Source of the DNA: Dyadobacter fermentans
GTDB lineage: Bacteria; Bacteroidota; Bacteroidia; Cytophagales; Spirosomataceae
Direction of reading: 5' to 3'
Assembly (NCBI RefSeq): GCF_019924045.1
Contig: NZ_JAHXBN010000005.1
Coordinates: forward strand, 124,001-188,000
Length of the DNA: 64,000 nt
Below the pieces are notes generated by a model that saw only the letters and a list, made by a program, of their open reading frames with translations, ran no database searches and had not been told where the DNA came from. The position numbers and the translations under genes are program-made. Numbering within the stretch: the stretch's first letter is position 1; each line of letters begins with the position of its first letter. This document shows positions 8,169 through 16,396 of this stretch, piece by piece.

Positions 8169-10331
8169 TTGGAAAATATACAAACATCACGGCGTGACTT
8201 TTTGAAAGCCGCCGGATTTACATCACTCGGACTGGCTGTCGGTATCTCGGGCTTTACCAGGGACGCTTCGCTGAAAAAAATCGCCCCGGCTGTATTGAAG
8301 CTGGAAATCAATCCATTCATTATCATCGATACGACGGGCAATATTACGCTGGTAAACCCGCGCCCGGATATGGGCCAGGGCTCCACGCAGGCCGTGCCTT
8401 CGCTGCTGGCCGAAGAACTGGAAGTGAGCCTGGAAAAAGTGCTTATTGTGCAAAGCGACGGCAAGGGCAAATATGGCAGCCAGACGTCCGGGGGAAGCAG
8501 CTCTGTACGCGAGCTATGGATGCCGATCCGAAAAGCCGGCGCAGCGGCGCGGGAAATGCTGACTATTACCGCCGCCAAAAGATGGAACCTGCCTGTCTCT
8601 GAATGCGTAGCCGAAGACGGTAAAATCTGGCACAAGGCCAGCGGAAAGAGCCTTCCTTACGGAGAGCTGGCCGACGATGCCTCCAAACTGGAAATTCCCA
8701 AGGAGCCAAAACTGAAAGATCCCAAGGATTTCAAGATAATCGGAAAGTACAACAAGCGCCTGGATGTGCCTGAGCGTGTGACGGGAAAGGCTGTTTACGG
8801 CCTGGACGTGGACGTGCCGGGCATGGTGTATGCCGCCATCGTACACTCACCGATGATCCACGGCAAAGTAGCGTCCATCGACGACTCGGATACCAAAAAA
8901 GTGAAAGGCGTTTTGCAGGTGATCAAAACCGAGCGCACCATGCCGCACCGTACATCGGAGGCCGTAGCGGTTGTTGCCACCAATTGGTGGGCCGCATTGA
9001 AGGGCAAACGCGCTTTGAAGGTGAATTGGGATAATGGTGATTCTGCCAAAACGGTGGATACTGCGAGCTATTTTGCGGCCACTTACGAAGCTGCGAAAAA
9101 GGAAGGTGTGAATTTTGAAGAAAAAGGTGATTTCGGAGTGAAATATGCGAATGCAAAAGATAAGCTCGAATCACATTATGAGACGCCCTTCTTAGCACAT
9201 GCACCTATTGAGCCCGAGAATGCGGTCGTGCATGTGAAGGATGATGGAAATGTAGAGATATGGGCGCCGATCCAGGGACCTGACTGGGCATTACGGGATG
9301 TTTGTGGCTATTTGAAGGTAAAACCTGAGCAGGTTAAAATTAATGTAACCTTGCTGGGGGGCGCGTTCGGCCGCAAGGCATACCATGACTTTCTGCTCGA
9401 AGCGTGCCATATTTCCAAGGAGCTGAAAAAGCCTGTTAAAGTGATCTGGACGCGGGAAGACGATATTACCCAGGGACCGTACCGCCCGGGTATGCTGAGC
9501 CACATGCAGGGATTTGTGGAAGACGGTAAGATCACCGGTTTTCACCATCATGCCATCGGGGAGTCCATTGTCGGCCAGGTCTTCAAAGGGCTCAAAGACG
9601 ACGAAGCCGACCCGTGGCTGAGCGAGGAAATCAGCACAGGGAATAACAAGTATCAGTTTGGTACAGCCTCAAAAGTGAGCTGGACGAATGTAAAAACCGA
9701 CATCCCCGTTGTTTGGTGGAGATCGGTGTATGCTTCCAACTTCGGCTGGGGACAGGAATGCTTCGTAGATGAGCTGGCGCATCTGGCCAAGAAAGACCCG
9801 CTCAAAGCACGCCTTGAAATTCTGCCGGACGAGCGCTTCAAAAAAGTACTTGAAACGCTGGCCGAAAAAGCGAATTGGAATGAGAAACTTCCCGAAGGGA
9901 GTGGTAAGGGAATTGCGGTTTTCAAATCATTTGGTAGTATTTCGGCCTGCTGCATTACCGTTTCCAAAAAGGATAATGGGGTGAAAATCGATAAAGTGGT
10001 CTCGGTGATCGACTGTGGTTACTATGTAAATCCCGATAACGTAAAGGCGCAGACGGAGGGTAATATCGTAATGGGTATCACCGCGGCGATCAAGGACGGG
10101 ATTACATTCACGAACGGCATTTGCGATCAGACCAACTATCACCAGTTCAATGTTATGCGCATGAACGAGGCACCGCCGATGGAAATCCATATTGTCGATA
10201 GCGGCGCGGTTCCTGGTGGGGTAGGAGAACCCGGCCTTCCGCCGATCGCTCCGGCGTTGGGTAATGCAATATTCGCAGCTACCGGCAAGCGCCTGAGAAA
10301 ATTGCCTTTTGATATTAACAATATTGCCTGA
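8169..10331 (+). CDS. Molybdenum hydroxylase large subunit (IorB-like), Tat-exported
   Basis: A 720-residue molybdopterin-binding subunit of the xanthine dehydrogenase/isoquinoline oxidoreductase family. The N-terminus has a twin-arginine signal (S7-R8-R9-D10-F11-L12-K13, then a hydrophobic stretch), so the folded enzyme should act in the periplasm. The catalytic glutamate is E687 in [10 protein letters not shown]. Cofactor contacts include the [14 protein letters not shown] block. The reaction should be hydroxylation of an aldehyde or N-heterocycle; the substrate cannot be told from sequence. Translation must start at TTG 8169, because the Tat motif begins only six codons later and no ATG is nearby. 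The TfoX-like gene starts 4 bases after the stop. Confidence 0.9.
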   Translation: MENIQTSRRDFLKAAGFTSLGLAVGISGFTRDASLKKIAPAVLKLEINPFIIIDTTGNITLVNPRPDMGQGSTQAVPSLLAEELEVSLEKVLIVQSDGKGKYGSQTSGGSSSVRELWMPIRKAGAAAREMLTITAAKRWNLPVSECVAEDGKIWHKASGKSLPYGELADDASKLEIPKEPKLKDPKDFKIIGKYNKRLDVPERVTGKAVYGLDVDVPGMVYAAIVHSPMIHGKVASIDDSDTKKVKGVLQVIKTERTMPHRTSEAVAVVATNWWAALKGKRALKVNWDNGDSAKTVDTASYFAATYEAAKKEGVNFEEKGDFGVKYANAKDKLESHYETPFLAHAPIEPENAVVHVKDDGNVEIWAPIQGPDWALRDVCGYLKVKPEQVKINVTLLGGAFGRKAYHDFLLEACHISKELKKPVKVIWTREDDITQGPYRPGMLSHMQGFVEDGKITGFHHHAIGESIVGQVFKGLKDDEADPWLSEEISTGNNKYQFGTASKVSWTNVKTDIPVVWWRSVYASNFGWGQECFVDELAHLAKKDPLKARLEILPDERFKKVLETLAEKANWNEKLPEGSGKGIAVFKSFGSISACCITVSKKDNGVKIDKVVSVIDCGYYVNPDNVKAQTEGNIVMGITAAIKDGITFTNGICDQTNYHQFNVMRMNEAPPMEIHIVDSGAVPGGVGEPGLPPIAPALGNAIFAATGKRLRKLPFDINNIA

Positions 10332-10335
10332 TAGC

Positions 10336-10677
10336 ATGGCCTATGATGAACGAGTAGCCAACCGCATTCGTGAGGCATTGGCTAATCAACCCCTGGTGGA
10401 GGAGAAAATCCTCTTCCAGGGGTTGGCTTTTATGGTCGACGACAAGATGTGCATTTGTGTCCGTAACGATGTGCTCCTATGCCGCATTGGCCCCGATGAG
10501 TACGAAGCCGCGCTGGAAGTTAACGGCGTGGAACCTATGATCCACAATGGACGGTCGATGAAGGGGTATGTATTTGTAAGCCCGGAAGGGTATGCTACCT
10601 GGGGAGCCTTCGAGTCATGGGTGAATAAATGCCTTAGCTTTAACAAGCTGGCCAAGTCATCCAAAAAGAAAAAGTAA
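10336..10677 (+). CDS. TfoX/Sxy N-terminal domain protein
   Basis: A 113-residue protein matching the TfoX N-terminal domain, with [29 protein letters not shown] and [10 protein letters not shown] as landmarks. Enterobacterial TfoX/Sxy activates competence genes, but single-domain versions like this are widespread in Bacteroidota and have no proven role. The lysine-rich tail is unusual. It starts 4 bases after iorB and its stop codon overlaps the next start (TAATG), so it is translationally linked on both sides. Confidence 0.85.
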   Translation: MAYDERVANRIREALANQPLVEEKILFQGLAFMVDDKMCICVRNDVLLCRIGPDEYEAALEVNGVEPMIHNGRSMKGYVFVSPEGYATWGAFESWVNKCLSFNKLAKSSKKKK

Positions 10678-11165
10678 TGGAGGAACTGTTGATTAACCAA
10701 AAGTATCAGCTGGAAAAGTTTCCTGGAAAAGGCGGTTGGACTTATGTGATCCTGCCCGAAATCCCGCAAAGTATCAAACGGAAGTTCGGAATGGTGAAGG
10801 TCAAGGGTCGCATTGATGATTATGAATTAATGGGCTACAATCTGATGCCCATGGGCACCGGACAATTGTTTCTTCCTGTGAAAGCAGAAATCCGCAAGAA
10901 GATCGGCAAGAAGGAAGGGGACTGGGTGAGCATCGAGCTGTATGCCGACAATTCCGCATTAGCTATTCCGGAAGAACTGATCGACTGCCTTAAAGATGAG
11001 CCCAAAGCCTATGCCAACTTTTTGAAACTTGGCGAAGGTGCCCAAAAAGAATACCGCGACTGGGTCTATTCCGCTAAAAAGGATGAAACGAAAGTAGCCC
11101 GCATCGCCAAAATGATCGACATGCTGCTGCAAGGCAGGCGTTTAACGGGCGATCAGCCGATTTAG
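10677..11165 (+). CDS. DUF1905/YdeI-like (OmdA domain) protein
   Basis: A 162-residue protein with an N-terminal DUF1905 beta-barrel-like domain (about residues 10-90: GKGGWTYVILP, VKGRIDDYEL, LPVKAEIRKKIGKKEGD) and a C-terminal YdeI/OmdA helical segment (about residues 95-155, with AYANFLKLGEGAQKEYRDWV). The function is unknown; YdeI relatives are linked to peptide or bacteriocin tolerance in some species. The ATG overlaps the stop of the tfoX-like gene by one base. It converges on the hip operon with a 22-base gap and no clear terminator. Confidence 0.8.
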   Translation: MEELLINQKYQLEKFPGKGGWTYVILPEIPQSIKRKFGMVKVKGRIDDYELMGYNLMPMGTGQLFLPVKAEIRKKIGKKEGDWVSIELYADNSALAIPEELIDCLKDEPKAYANFLKLGEGAQKEYRDWVYSAKKDETKVARIAKMIDMLLQGRRLTGDQPI

Positions 11166-11187
11166 CTTAGTTTCGCATCAGTCTTGC

Positions 11188-12195
11188 TTATTTTTTGTTC
11201 GCCTGGCTTTTCTTCGTCATATCGATGATCCGAAAAAGCCGGTCTTTCACAGTTGAAATGTAGCTGTTTTTGCTTTCCGGTGATAAACCTGACTTTTGGA
11301 TTATCTCTGTCATCTTTTCTTGGGCATTGATATAATTGTCAAGTATCCCGGAAGCTCTTTTTTCAGTAATTGCCAGGCGCTTTGCAAATTCGATGAAATC
11401 AGGCCTTCCGTAGTAACCGTAAGCGGAATAAAATGGCGCTTCCAGGCAGCCCTCGTAGAGCTCTAAGGCTATATCGTTTTCATACGGTGTATGCAATTTC
11501 GTGCTCATCAGATCATAAGCCGGCGTTAGCCGATATTCTCCTGTTTGAAGCTGTATCAGTGAGAAATTCCTGAGATGAGCATCGCCGTTGCCGACCACAT
11601 AATTGAAGACTACCAGCCTAAAAAGTTCTTCAAGCGCGGGAATTGCTGCCGGAACGTACATTTTGATTAGCGTACCTATTTCTTCATAGGTGGCATCGTA
11701 CTTGTAATTTTGCCCGTGTGAGACGCTGGTCCGGTTTAAGAGTTGTGCGAAATCCTCCTGTTGATACTTGGTTTGATCGGACTTTAAATCAAACCTTCGG
11801 GTAATGTAGGCCGGCTCACCGTCACTGAAATGGATTATCCCGTTTGCCGCGGTACGTATGCGGAATAGCTGCCGGGCAATCTGCATTGTCAGGTGCTCGT
11901 TTTCTGGTGAATCTTTGATTGCAGCAAGCTGGGTGGAAGCAAGAGCAGGTTTTATAATATACTCGCCTGCCGTTTGGGTCATTACCAGTTCTTTGTTTTC
12001 ACGGCGCAGCGAGTATTTGAGCTGGACGCCCGAGATGGACAATCGGGTTGTGTGTTTTTGAAATTCAGCAAGATTATCAGCCTTGGGACTAGGAAAATCC
12101 AGGACGGCAGAGACTTTTTCTCCATCAAAAAGCTCATTGCTGCACTTTGAACAGAAGTCTTGTTTGGTCCCCCGGTAGCAGGCTGAACATTGCAT
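11188..12195 (-). CDS. hipT: HipT-like toxin kinase with N-terminal zinc ribbon
   Basis: A 335-residue HipA-fold serine/threonine kinase that lacks the HipA N-terminal subdomain, which is encoded separately just upstream. C3, C6, C15 and C18 form a small zinc ribbon before the kinase. The glycine-rich loop carries S53-I54-S55-G56-V57-Q58, matching the SIS motif of the E. coli HipT loop, where phosphorylation controls activity. K82 (YIIKP) should bind ATP, D205 in NGDAHLRN is the catalytic base, and D228 (PAYDLM) binds metal. HipA/HipT kinases phosphorylate aminoacyl-tRNA synthetases (GltX or TrpS in E. coli); the target here is unknown. The start lies one base after the hipS stop. Confidence 0.88.
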   Translation of the reverse strand: MQCSACYRGTKQDFCSKCSNELFDGEKVSAVLDFPSPKADNLAEFQKHTTRLSISGVQLKYSLRRENKELVMTQTAGEYIIKPALASTQLAAIKDSPENEHLTMQIARQLFRIRTAANGIIHFSDGEPAYITRRFDLKSDQTKYQQEDFAQLLNRTSVSHGQNYKYDATYEEIGTLIKMYVPAAIPALEELFRLVVFNYVVGNGDAHLRNFSLIQLQTGEYRLTPAYDLMSTKLHTPYENDIALELYEGCLEAPFYSAYGYYGRPDFIEFAKRLAITEKRASGILDNYINAQEKMTEIIQKSGLSPESKNSYISTVKDRLFRIIDMTKKSQANKK

Positions 12196-12196
12196 A

Positions 12197-12514
12197 TTAT
12201 TCAGGTTTTACTGTGATCGCGCCGATAGTGTCTTCGCCTGCCGTCGCCAGCAGTCGACGGAAATGATCGTTTTCGTCAATTTTCAGGGCACGGCATTGTA
12301 TGTCTTTGTTTATTCCCTCTGACAAAAGCCCGAAAAAGAAACCGAATAACTCCTTTGAAAGATGCGCACGCTGGCTTTTAGGAAGGCTGAGGCTTATTGC
12401 TTTCTTTTGCGGGTCTGCAAAATACAGCTCTTCGTACACGAACTTGTACTGACCGTCCGAATCCTTTTGCAGGTAGCCTGCTAGCTCTCCGTTATTATAT
12501 ACTAGTCCTTTCAT
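12197..12514 (-). CDS. hipS: HipS-like antitoxin (HipA N-subdomain protein)
   Basis: A 105-residue protein equal to the N-terminal subdomain of HipA, encoded on its own as in E. coli O127 HipBST, where HipS is the main antitoxin. Landmarks are VYNNGELAGYL, SLSLPKSQRAHL, ELFGFFFGLLSEG and LLATAGEDTIGAITV. E. coli HipS blocks HipT with a tryptophan (Trp65) pushed toward the active site; this protein has no tryptophan at all, so inhibition must use another residue, perhaps a phenylalanine of ELFGFFFGLL. The start codon lies inside hipB (20-base overlap), so the two are translationally coupled. Confidence 0.85.
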   Translation of the reverse strand: MKGLVYNNGELAGYLQKDSDGQYKFVYEELYFADPQKKAISLSLPKSQRAHLSKELFGFFFGLLSEGINKDIQCRALKIDENDHFRRLLATAGEDTIGAITVKPE

Positions 12515-12722
12515 TGCCCGTCATTTTAATGGTCAGGTTAATGCTCAGCCCGAGTACTTCCAGCAGCCTTTCAAACGAACCAAGCGAGGGGTTACCCTTG
12601 CCACGTTCGATCGTATACAATGTCTTGGAAGTGATACCTGCCATCTGGGCAACATCCTCCTGCCTCAGGCCCAAATCCTGGCGACGAATGGCAAGAAAAC
12701 TTCCTAATTCCTCTCTATTCAT
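12495..12722 (-). CDS. hipB: HipB-like XRE-family repressor
   Basis: A 75-residue protein consisting almost entirely of a helix-turn-helix domain (IRRQDLGLRQEDVAQMAGIT, then LYTIERGKGNPSLGSFERLL). It should bind the operators upstream and autoregulate the operon. The start MNREEL at 12722 was chosen because the upstream extension has no HTH similarity and because an operator-like repeat overlaps this start codon. It is the first gene of hipB-hipS-hipT. Confidence 0.88.
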   Translation of the reverse strand: MNREELGSFLAIRRQDLGLRQEDVAQMAGITSKTLYTIERGKGNPSLGSFERLLEVLGLSINLTIKMTGNERTSI

Positions 12723-12736
12723 CGGTATTATGTTAC
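12721..12736. promoter_or_regulatory. HipB operator candidate 1
   Basis: The sequence ATCGGTATTATGTTAC overlaps the first bases of the hipB start codon. It is one of three copies of ATCGGTAnnATnnTAC; the core GTAn-N4-nTAC is an imperfect inverted repeat. Confidence 0.55.
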
Positions 12737-12781
12737 TGATTTGTGGGAATATAACGTTCCATTTGTAGGTTATTGTTCTGA

Positions 12782-12797
12782 ATCGGTAATATAATAC
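12782..12797. promoter_or_regulatory. HipB operator candidate 2
   Basis: The sequence ATCGGTAATATAATAC is the second copy, 61 bp from the first. It would lie in the 5' leader if transcription begins near 12827. Confidence 0.55.
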
Positions 12798-12833
12798 GTA
12801 TTTTTCATCAAATGATAGAAACATCGCTTTAAC

Positions 12834-12857
12834 CAAACCTAATCGGTAAAATGTTAC
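12834..12857 (-). promoter_or_regulatory. hip promoter -7 box with operator candidate 3
   Basis: On the minus strand TAGGTTTG (12841-12834) fits the Bacteroidota -7 box TAnnTTTG. The third operator copy, ATCGGTAAAATGTTAC (12842-12857), sits directly upstream, between the -7 box and the expected -33 position, and its core GTAA-AATG-TTAC is a perfect inverted repeat. A repressor bound there would block RNA polymerase. No good -33 box is seen. Confidence 0.5.
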
Positions 12858-12913
12858 GATAGGCTTATCGCCAACTTTGAGAAGGAAATTCTCTCCATAA
12901 GGGGGAGTAGGAT

Positions 12914-12928
12914 TAGCGCTTGGCGCTA
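12914..12928. repeat. Short inverted repeat beside the long palindrome
   Basis: TAGCGC-TTG-GCGCTA is a perfect 6-bp stem with a 3-base loop, 6 bases from the 45-bp palindrome. Confidence 0.5.
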
Positions 12929-12934
12929 TGCATA

Positions 12935-12979
12935 AATTCGACAGGATAATCGGAAATTTTCCGATTATCCTGTCGAATT
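12935..12979. repeat. 45-bp near-perfect palindrome
   Basis: Two 22-base arms are perfectly complementary around the single centre base 12957. The palindrome lies 22 bases past the stop codon of the haloperoxidase gene and upstream of the hip promoter. It may serve as a strong transcription terminator of the minus-strand haloperoxidase operon, although only a weak T-run (ATTTATG) follows. The arms contain TAATCGG, which also occurs at hip operator copy 3 (12840-12846). Confidence 0.75.
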
Positions 12980-13001
12980 GCGAATTTTCCCTCGGGAGTA
13001 A

Positions 13002-14564
13002 TTACTCAGCACCATCCGTCTTAGCCCGCTGAACAGCATAGCTCCCGATCTTGTGGCCGGATGACAGGCCGACTTCACAGTCGAAGCGGTAGTGGATCAT
13101 GCCGTAAATGCGCGATACCGACGCTTCGGAGGCCATATCGTCGACTTCCTTCTTTTTATCAGGGAAAATGTGGGCCAATATCTCGGCGGCAGCTCCTGAG
13201 AATGTGGAGTGACCAGAGGTGTAGGATGGGAAGTTAGGCAACCCGACAGACGTTTTGATCTTGCTGCTCATTTGGTTTGGCCGTGGATAGTAATACCAGT
13301 ACTTCACATCCCAGCAGCAAATACCTGCGTCTTGCATAGTGGTGCCCAGCAGAGCAAGCGTACGTGCGGTGCGCACTTCGCTGTATTTGTTTTCGTGGCA
13401 CAACTCAGCTCCCTTTCTGTGCCAGTGACCCGGAGGGGTATAACTGCCGACGCCGTCGGACCAGAAGCTGGCGATACGTGCTTGCTCACGTGTCTGGTTT
13501 TTGGCGATATTGAGCAGCTCATCCAGGTCCTTTTGGTACGCCGGGCTGCCGATAATTGGCGGTGCTTCGGGACGGAGCGCTACCACCGTCGCAGAGTCGA
13601 AGTTCCAGGGTGTTACGAAGCCATAAGTTGGAAGCATAGGCGGGCGGGGAGGAAATTCCTGGCTCACCCAGGGCTCGGTAACGCCAATTTTGCGTGCATT
13701 CGCAATCATAGAGGCTGTTTGGGCCTGGTTGTTTGCGCCGCTCATTTTGTCGGTTTTGGCACGTGCCATGATTTTTGCACCCACAGCTTTGCCCAGTTCG
13801 GAGCCGGCCAGGATATCGCTTTCAACATTCATTCCCGCCGATAGTCTGCTTTGTTTATGCTCAGCCAGTTTAGCTTCCAGGAATGGTACTTCCCCGGGGA
13901 ACATCGCTTTCAGAACAACGCAGGAAGCTTCTGCAACCACCGCATCTTCCGAAGGGTACGATGGAAGATCGCTCACCGGCAGCAGCGTTTTGATCGAGGT
14001 GTCGTTTTTCGAAGGGGCTTTGCGGTTGTATTTGAATTTGTAGTTCCAGGCCGCTACCAGCGCATCATATTGCGCGACGCTCAGATATGCAAGCGCGCGC
14101 GCCGTGTAAGGCGGGTTGGCGAAGGGGAATTTTGGGTCGTCCAAAGGTTTGCTCGCGTCGGGCACGGGGTATTTGCCGTCGGCGTTGGAAGCCGGAGGAC
14201 TGTTGTAGCGGGCAGCCAGCTCGCGCGCTATTTCGTTCCAACGGTAGACCGCACCCGCTCCCCAGTAGTTGATTTGCTCGCGTTGCTGCGGAGTAACCGC
14301 CTCGGTTGCTGTTTTCAGTTTTTGAAGCTCAGCTTTGTAGTCAGCGGAGGTTGCCTCTTTGGGTTCAGCGACTGCGATGGCGTCTGATGAGGCCAGTACG
14401 TAAGGCTTCCAGGTGCCGGCTTTTTCGTCCAGGCTGGAAGGTGTGTTGATACCTGCTGTTGGTTCATCGACGGTTTTCGAACAGGACCATAGCATCATTA
14501 TCGCGATGGCCGGTATGGCCAGGCGCGTAATGGAATGCCGAAAGGAGATATGGTTAATTTTCAT
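13002..14564 (-). CDS. Vanadium-haloperoxidase/PAP2-type lipoprotein
   Basis: A 520-residue protein with a lipoprotein signal ending LWSC (cysteine near residue 28). The C-terminal 100 residues hold the three PAP2 signatures: K421-x6-R428-P429, S450-G451-H452 in PSYTSGHS, and S484-R485 to H491 (SRIYGMIHYRFD). This architecture with a long helical N-terminal half is that of vanadium-dependent haloperoxidases and related acid phosphatases; sequence alone does not decide which. It should be tethered to a membrane facing the periplasm or surface. It follows the outer-membrane barrel gene by 18 bases and is cotranscribed with it. Confidence 0.85.
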   Translation of the reverse strand: MKINHISFRHSITRLAIPAIAIMMLWSCSKTVDEPTAGINTPSSLDEKAGTWKPYVLASSDAIAVAEPKEATSADYKAELQKLKTATEAVTPQQREQINYWGAGAVYRWNEIARELAARYNSPPASNADGKYPVPDASKPLDDPKFPFANPPYTARALAYLSVAQYDALVAAWNYKFKYNRKAPSKNDTSIKTLLPVSDLPSYPSEDAVVAEASCVVLKAMFPGEVPFLEAKLAEHKQSRLSAGMNVESDILAGSELGKAVGAKIMARAKTDKMSGANNQAQTASMIANARKIGVTEPWVSQEFPPRPPMLPTYGFVTPWNFDSATVVALRPEAPPIIGSPAYQKDLDELLNIAKNQTREQARIASFWSDGVGSYTPPGHWHRKGAELCHENKYSEVRTARTLALLGTTMQDAGICCWDVKYWYYYPRPNQMSSKIKTSVGLPNFPSYTSGHSTFSGAAAEILAHIFPDKKKEVDDMASEASVSRIYGMIHYRFDCEVGLSSGHKIGSYAVQRAKTDGAE

Positions 14565-14582
14565 TGTTTTCTATCTGGAATA

Positions 14583-15509
14583 TTAGTTTTTAGCTTCTTT
14601 GGCGTAACGGAATTGGTAAAGTACGCCTACGGAGAAGGCAGTGCTCTGGCCCATGTTCCGCCCGGAGATCACATGTGATGCGCGCGCATTCACACCGATA
14701 TTTTTAGGCTGGAATTTGGCATACACCCCCACCAAGGTCGCTTTCATATTATTGGTAGGGAAGGGCATATCGTTCCGGCGAATGTTGTCTCCGCCGTCAC
14801 ACGCCCCGTACTCGATGAAGCCTTCAGCCTGGATGGCCTTTTTGAGGTAACCCAATCTTGCCGAAGCGTCGTAGGCATTGGGTACGGATACTTCGTTGGT
14901 ATTATAGAGCTTGCCATCGGCTTGGTAAGAATCGCGGTCGATGGTGATTTTGCTTCTGAAAATATAGGAGGCCGAAGCGGTCAGGTAAATGCCGCTTTGA
15001 TGCCGGTAACTAGCCAGCAACCGCGCAGTGGCGGTTTTGCATTGCAAGCCGATGGACATCGGCAGAAAATCAGGTATGTAGTTCGTTGTCGGAATCGATG
15101 CGCCCCCGATGGCGTGCAGCGAGAATCCCGATTTGTTCAGGAAGCGGTATTTCAACCAGAGGGAAGCATCCTGAAAGCCTTTCTGCCATTTGAGGTTACC
15201 CGCGCTGGTTTGCGTCCACACGTAAGGCAATGCCACAATGGCGTTGAGGTTTTTGGTAATACCGACGGCGAGCATCGGCATGACGCTTTGTGTCGTGTGG
15301 GTGCCGATATTGAGGTTTTCACGCTTCAAACTATTTTCCCAATACTGGTCCCATGAGCTGTGCGTGTAGGAAACTGCCAGACAGGCCGTTTTTTTACCCA
15401 TGTAAATGGCGTCGTTGGGCATCTGCGCGTAGGCGGAGGATATGGGGCCGGCGATCGTCAGCAATATGCCAAGCAGGCGCAGCCCTTTTTGATGTAAAGA
15501 ACTTATCAT
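14583..15509 (-). CDS. Outer-membrane beta-barrel protein
   Basis: A 308-residue protein with a signal peptide ending SAYAQ. The remainder alternates hydrophobic and polar residues in amphipathic strands, and ends in an aromatic-rich strand (FSVGVLYQFRYAKEAKN), typical of an outer-membrane barrel. It resembles the barrel family around phenol-degradation MetA-type channels (weak recognition). Its job next to a haloperoxidase/PAP2 lipoprotein may be substrate passage. The start codon sits 3 bases after a foldable leader element (15513-15588). Confidence 0.7.
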   Translation of the reverse strand: MISSLHQKGLRLLGILLTIAGPISSAYAQMPNDAIYMGKKTACLAVSYTHSSWDQYWENSLKRENLNIGTHTTQSVMPMLAVGITKNLNAIVALPYVWTQTSAGNLKWQKGFQDASLWLKYRFLNKSGFSLHAIGGASIPTTNYIPDFLPMSIGLQCKTATARLLASYRHQSGIYLTASASYIFRSKITIDRDSYQADGKLYNTNEVSVPNAYDASARLGYLKKAIQAEGFIEYGACDGGDNIRRNDMPFPTNNMKATLVGVYAKFQPKNIGVNARASHVISGRNMGQSTAFSVGVLYQFRYAKEAKN

Positions 15510-15512
15510 AGA

Positions 15513-15588
15513 TCAGAAATTAATATGTGGTGCACACCTGGATGGGTGCAAATAATGTAGCATACCACTTGCCGTTCAGGATTTCTGA
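15513..15588 (-). promoter_or_regulatory. Foldable leader element before the barrel gene
   Basis: An outer stem TCAGAAAT/ATTTCTGA (8 bp, 15513-15520 with 15581-15588), an inner stem GTGGT/ACCAC (15527-15531 with 15564-15568) and a hairpin TGCAC(A)CC/GGGTGCA (15531-15538 with 15544-15550) can nest. They meet at one base, 15531, so the inner stem and hairpin cannot both be complete. The outer stem closes 3 bases before the ATG and could mask the ribosome site. It matches no riboswitch class I can name. Confidence 0.4.
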
Positions 15589-15618
15589 CGGTAATGCGTT
15601 ATGATTTAGAAAGAAATG

Positions 15619-16170
15619 CTAGCAATATTCGGGCGGGGGAGATGCCAGTGAGGTATGGTGTGACGGGTAGTGCGCCGCCACATAATGAGTGTTAACCGAC
15701 AAACGAATTTCCAATGCAGTGGCTTCGGAGTGATCCGGAAACTGCTGTGTGTTAGGAATGTAGATTTTTACAAGATTGCTTAACAGCTTGATCGCCTTGC
15801 CATACGGGCTCTGTGGGCCGTCCGTCTGAGGATCACTCAGGACCTGGATCGCGTTGGCCAGTTCAAAAAAATGGTCGCGGGCCGCTTCGTTGGATTGCAG
15901 TGTCACATAAAGCGTGTCGTTCTGGTGCAGGACGTGTGTTGGATTGTAGAACTGCCCGTCCTGCCGAACCAGGCCCTCAATGTTGTCGGGGATTTCAAGA
16001 TCGCCGGAATAGGGTAGCGATGGAAGGTACATTTTACGAACCAGCGACTGGCCCGTTTCGCCGGAAGTAGCTATCTGATAGTCTTTTTCAAAGAAAAGAA
16101 CAGCAAAGCTTAGCCCAAACATGTTGTAGAGCAGCAACACCAGTAACCCTATCGACGCCAGTCTTCTCAA
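15619..16170 (-). CDS. Hypothetical membrane-anchored protein, His-rich tail
   Basis: A 183-residue protein I do not recognise. One hydrophobic segment (about residues 5-27) suggests a signal anchor with the rest in the periplasm. The C-terminus is rich in histidine and proline (HYVAAHYPSHH, then SPPPEYC), which may bind metal. Translation starts at TTG 16170; the next ATG would cut the hydrophobic segment. A -7 box candidate TACATTTG reads leftward at 16199-16192. It is the first gene of a probable unit with the barrel and haloperoxidase genes, so a shared envelope role is likely (inference). Confidence 0.6.
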   Translation of the reverse strand: MRRLASIGLLVLLLYNMFGLSFAVLFFEKDYQIATSGETGQSLVRKMYLPSLPYSGDLEIPDNIEGLVRQDGQFYNPTHVLHQNDTLYVTLQSNEAARDHFFELANAIQVLSDPQTDGPQSPYGKAIKLLSNLVKIYIPNTQQFPDHSEATALEIRLSVNTHYVAAHYPSHHTSLASPPPEYC

Positions 16171-16396
16171 TTCTTAAAGAGGATTTATAACCAAATGTAA
16201 TCATTTTAGCTACATATAAACAAGGGCCCGGATAAATCATTAACTGGCTCATTTACTGCTAAATGTAGTAACCGGCGGTTATTAATTATAGAATGAATAG
16301 GTTATTTATTTGGATTTCAGAGGTATGTATTGAAAGCCTGGCCCAACGACTGTCAAAATTTGCTATCTTGAAGCCATCAACATATCCCTGAAAGCC

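Noticed and set aside
12935..12979. The long palindrome as terminal repeat of an insertion sequence
   Set aside because: No transposase gene and no second copy at a suitable distance in the window.
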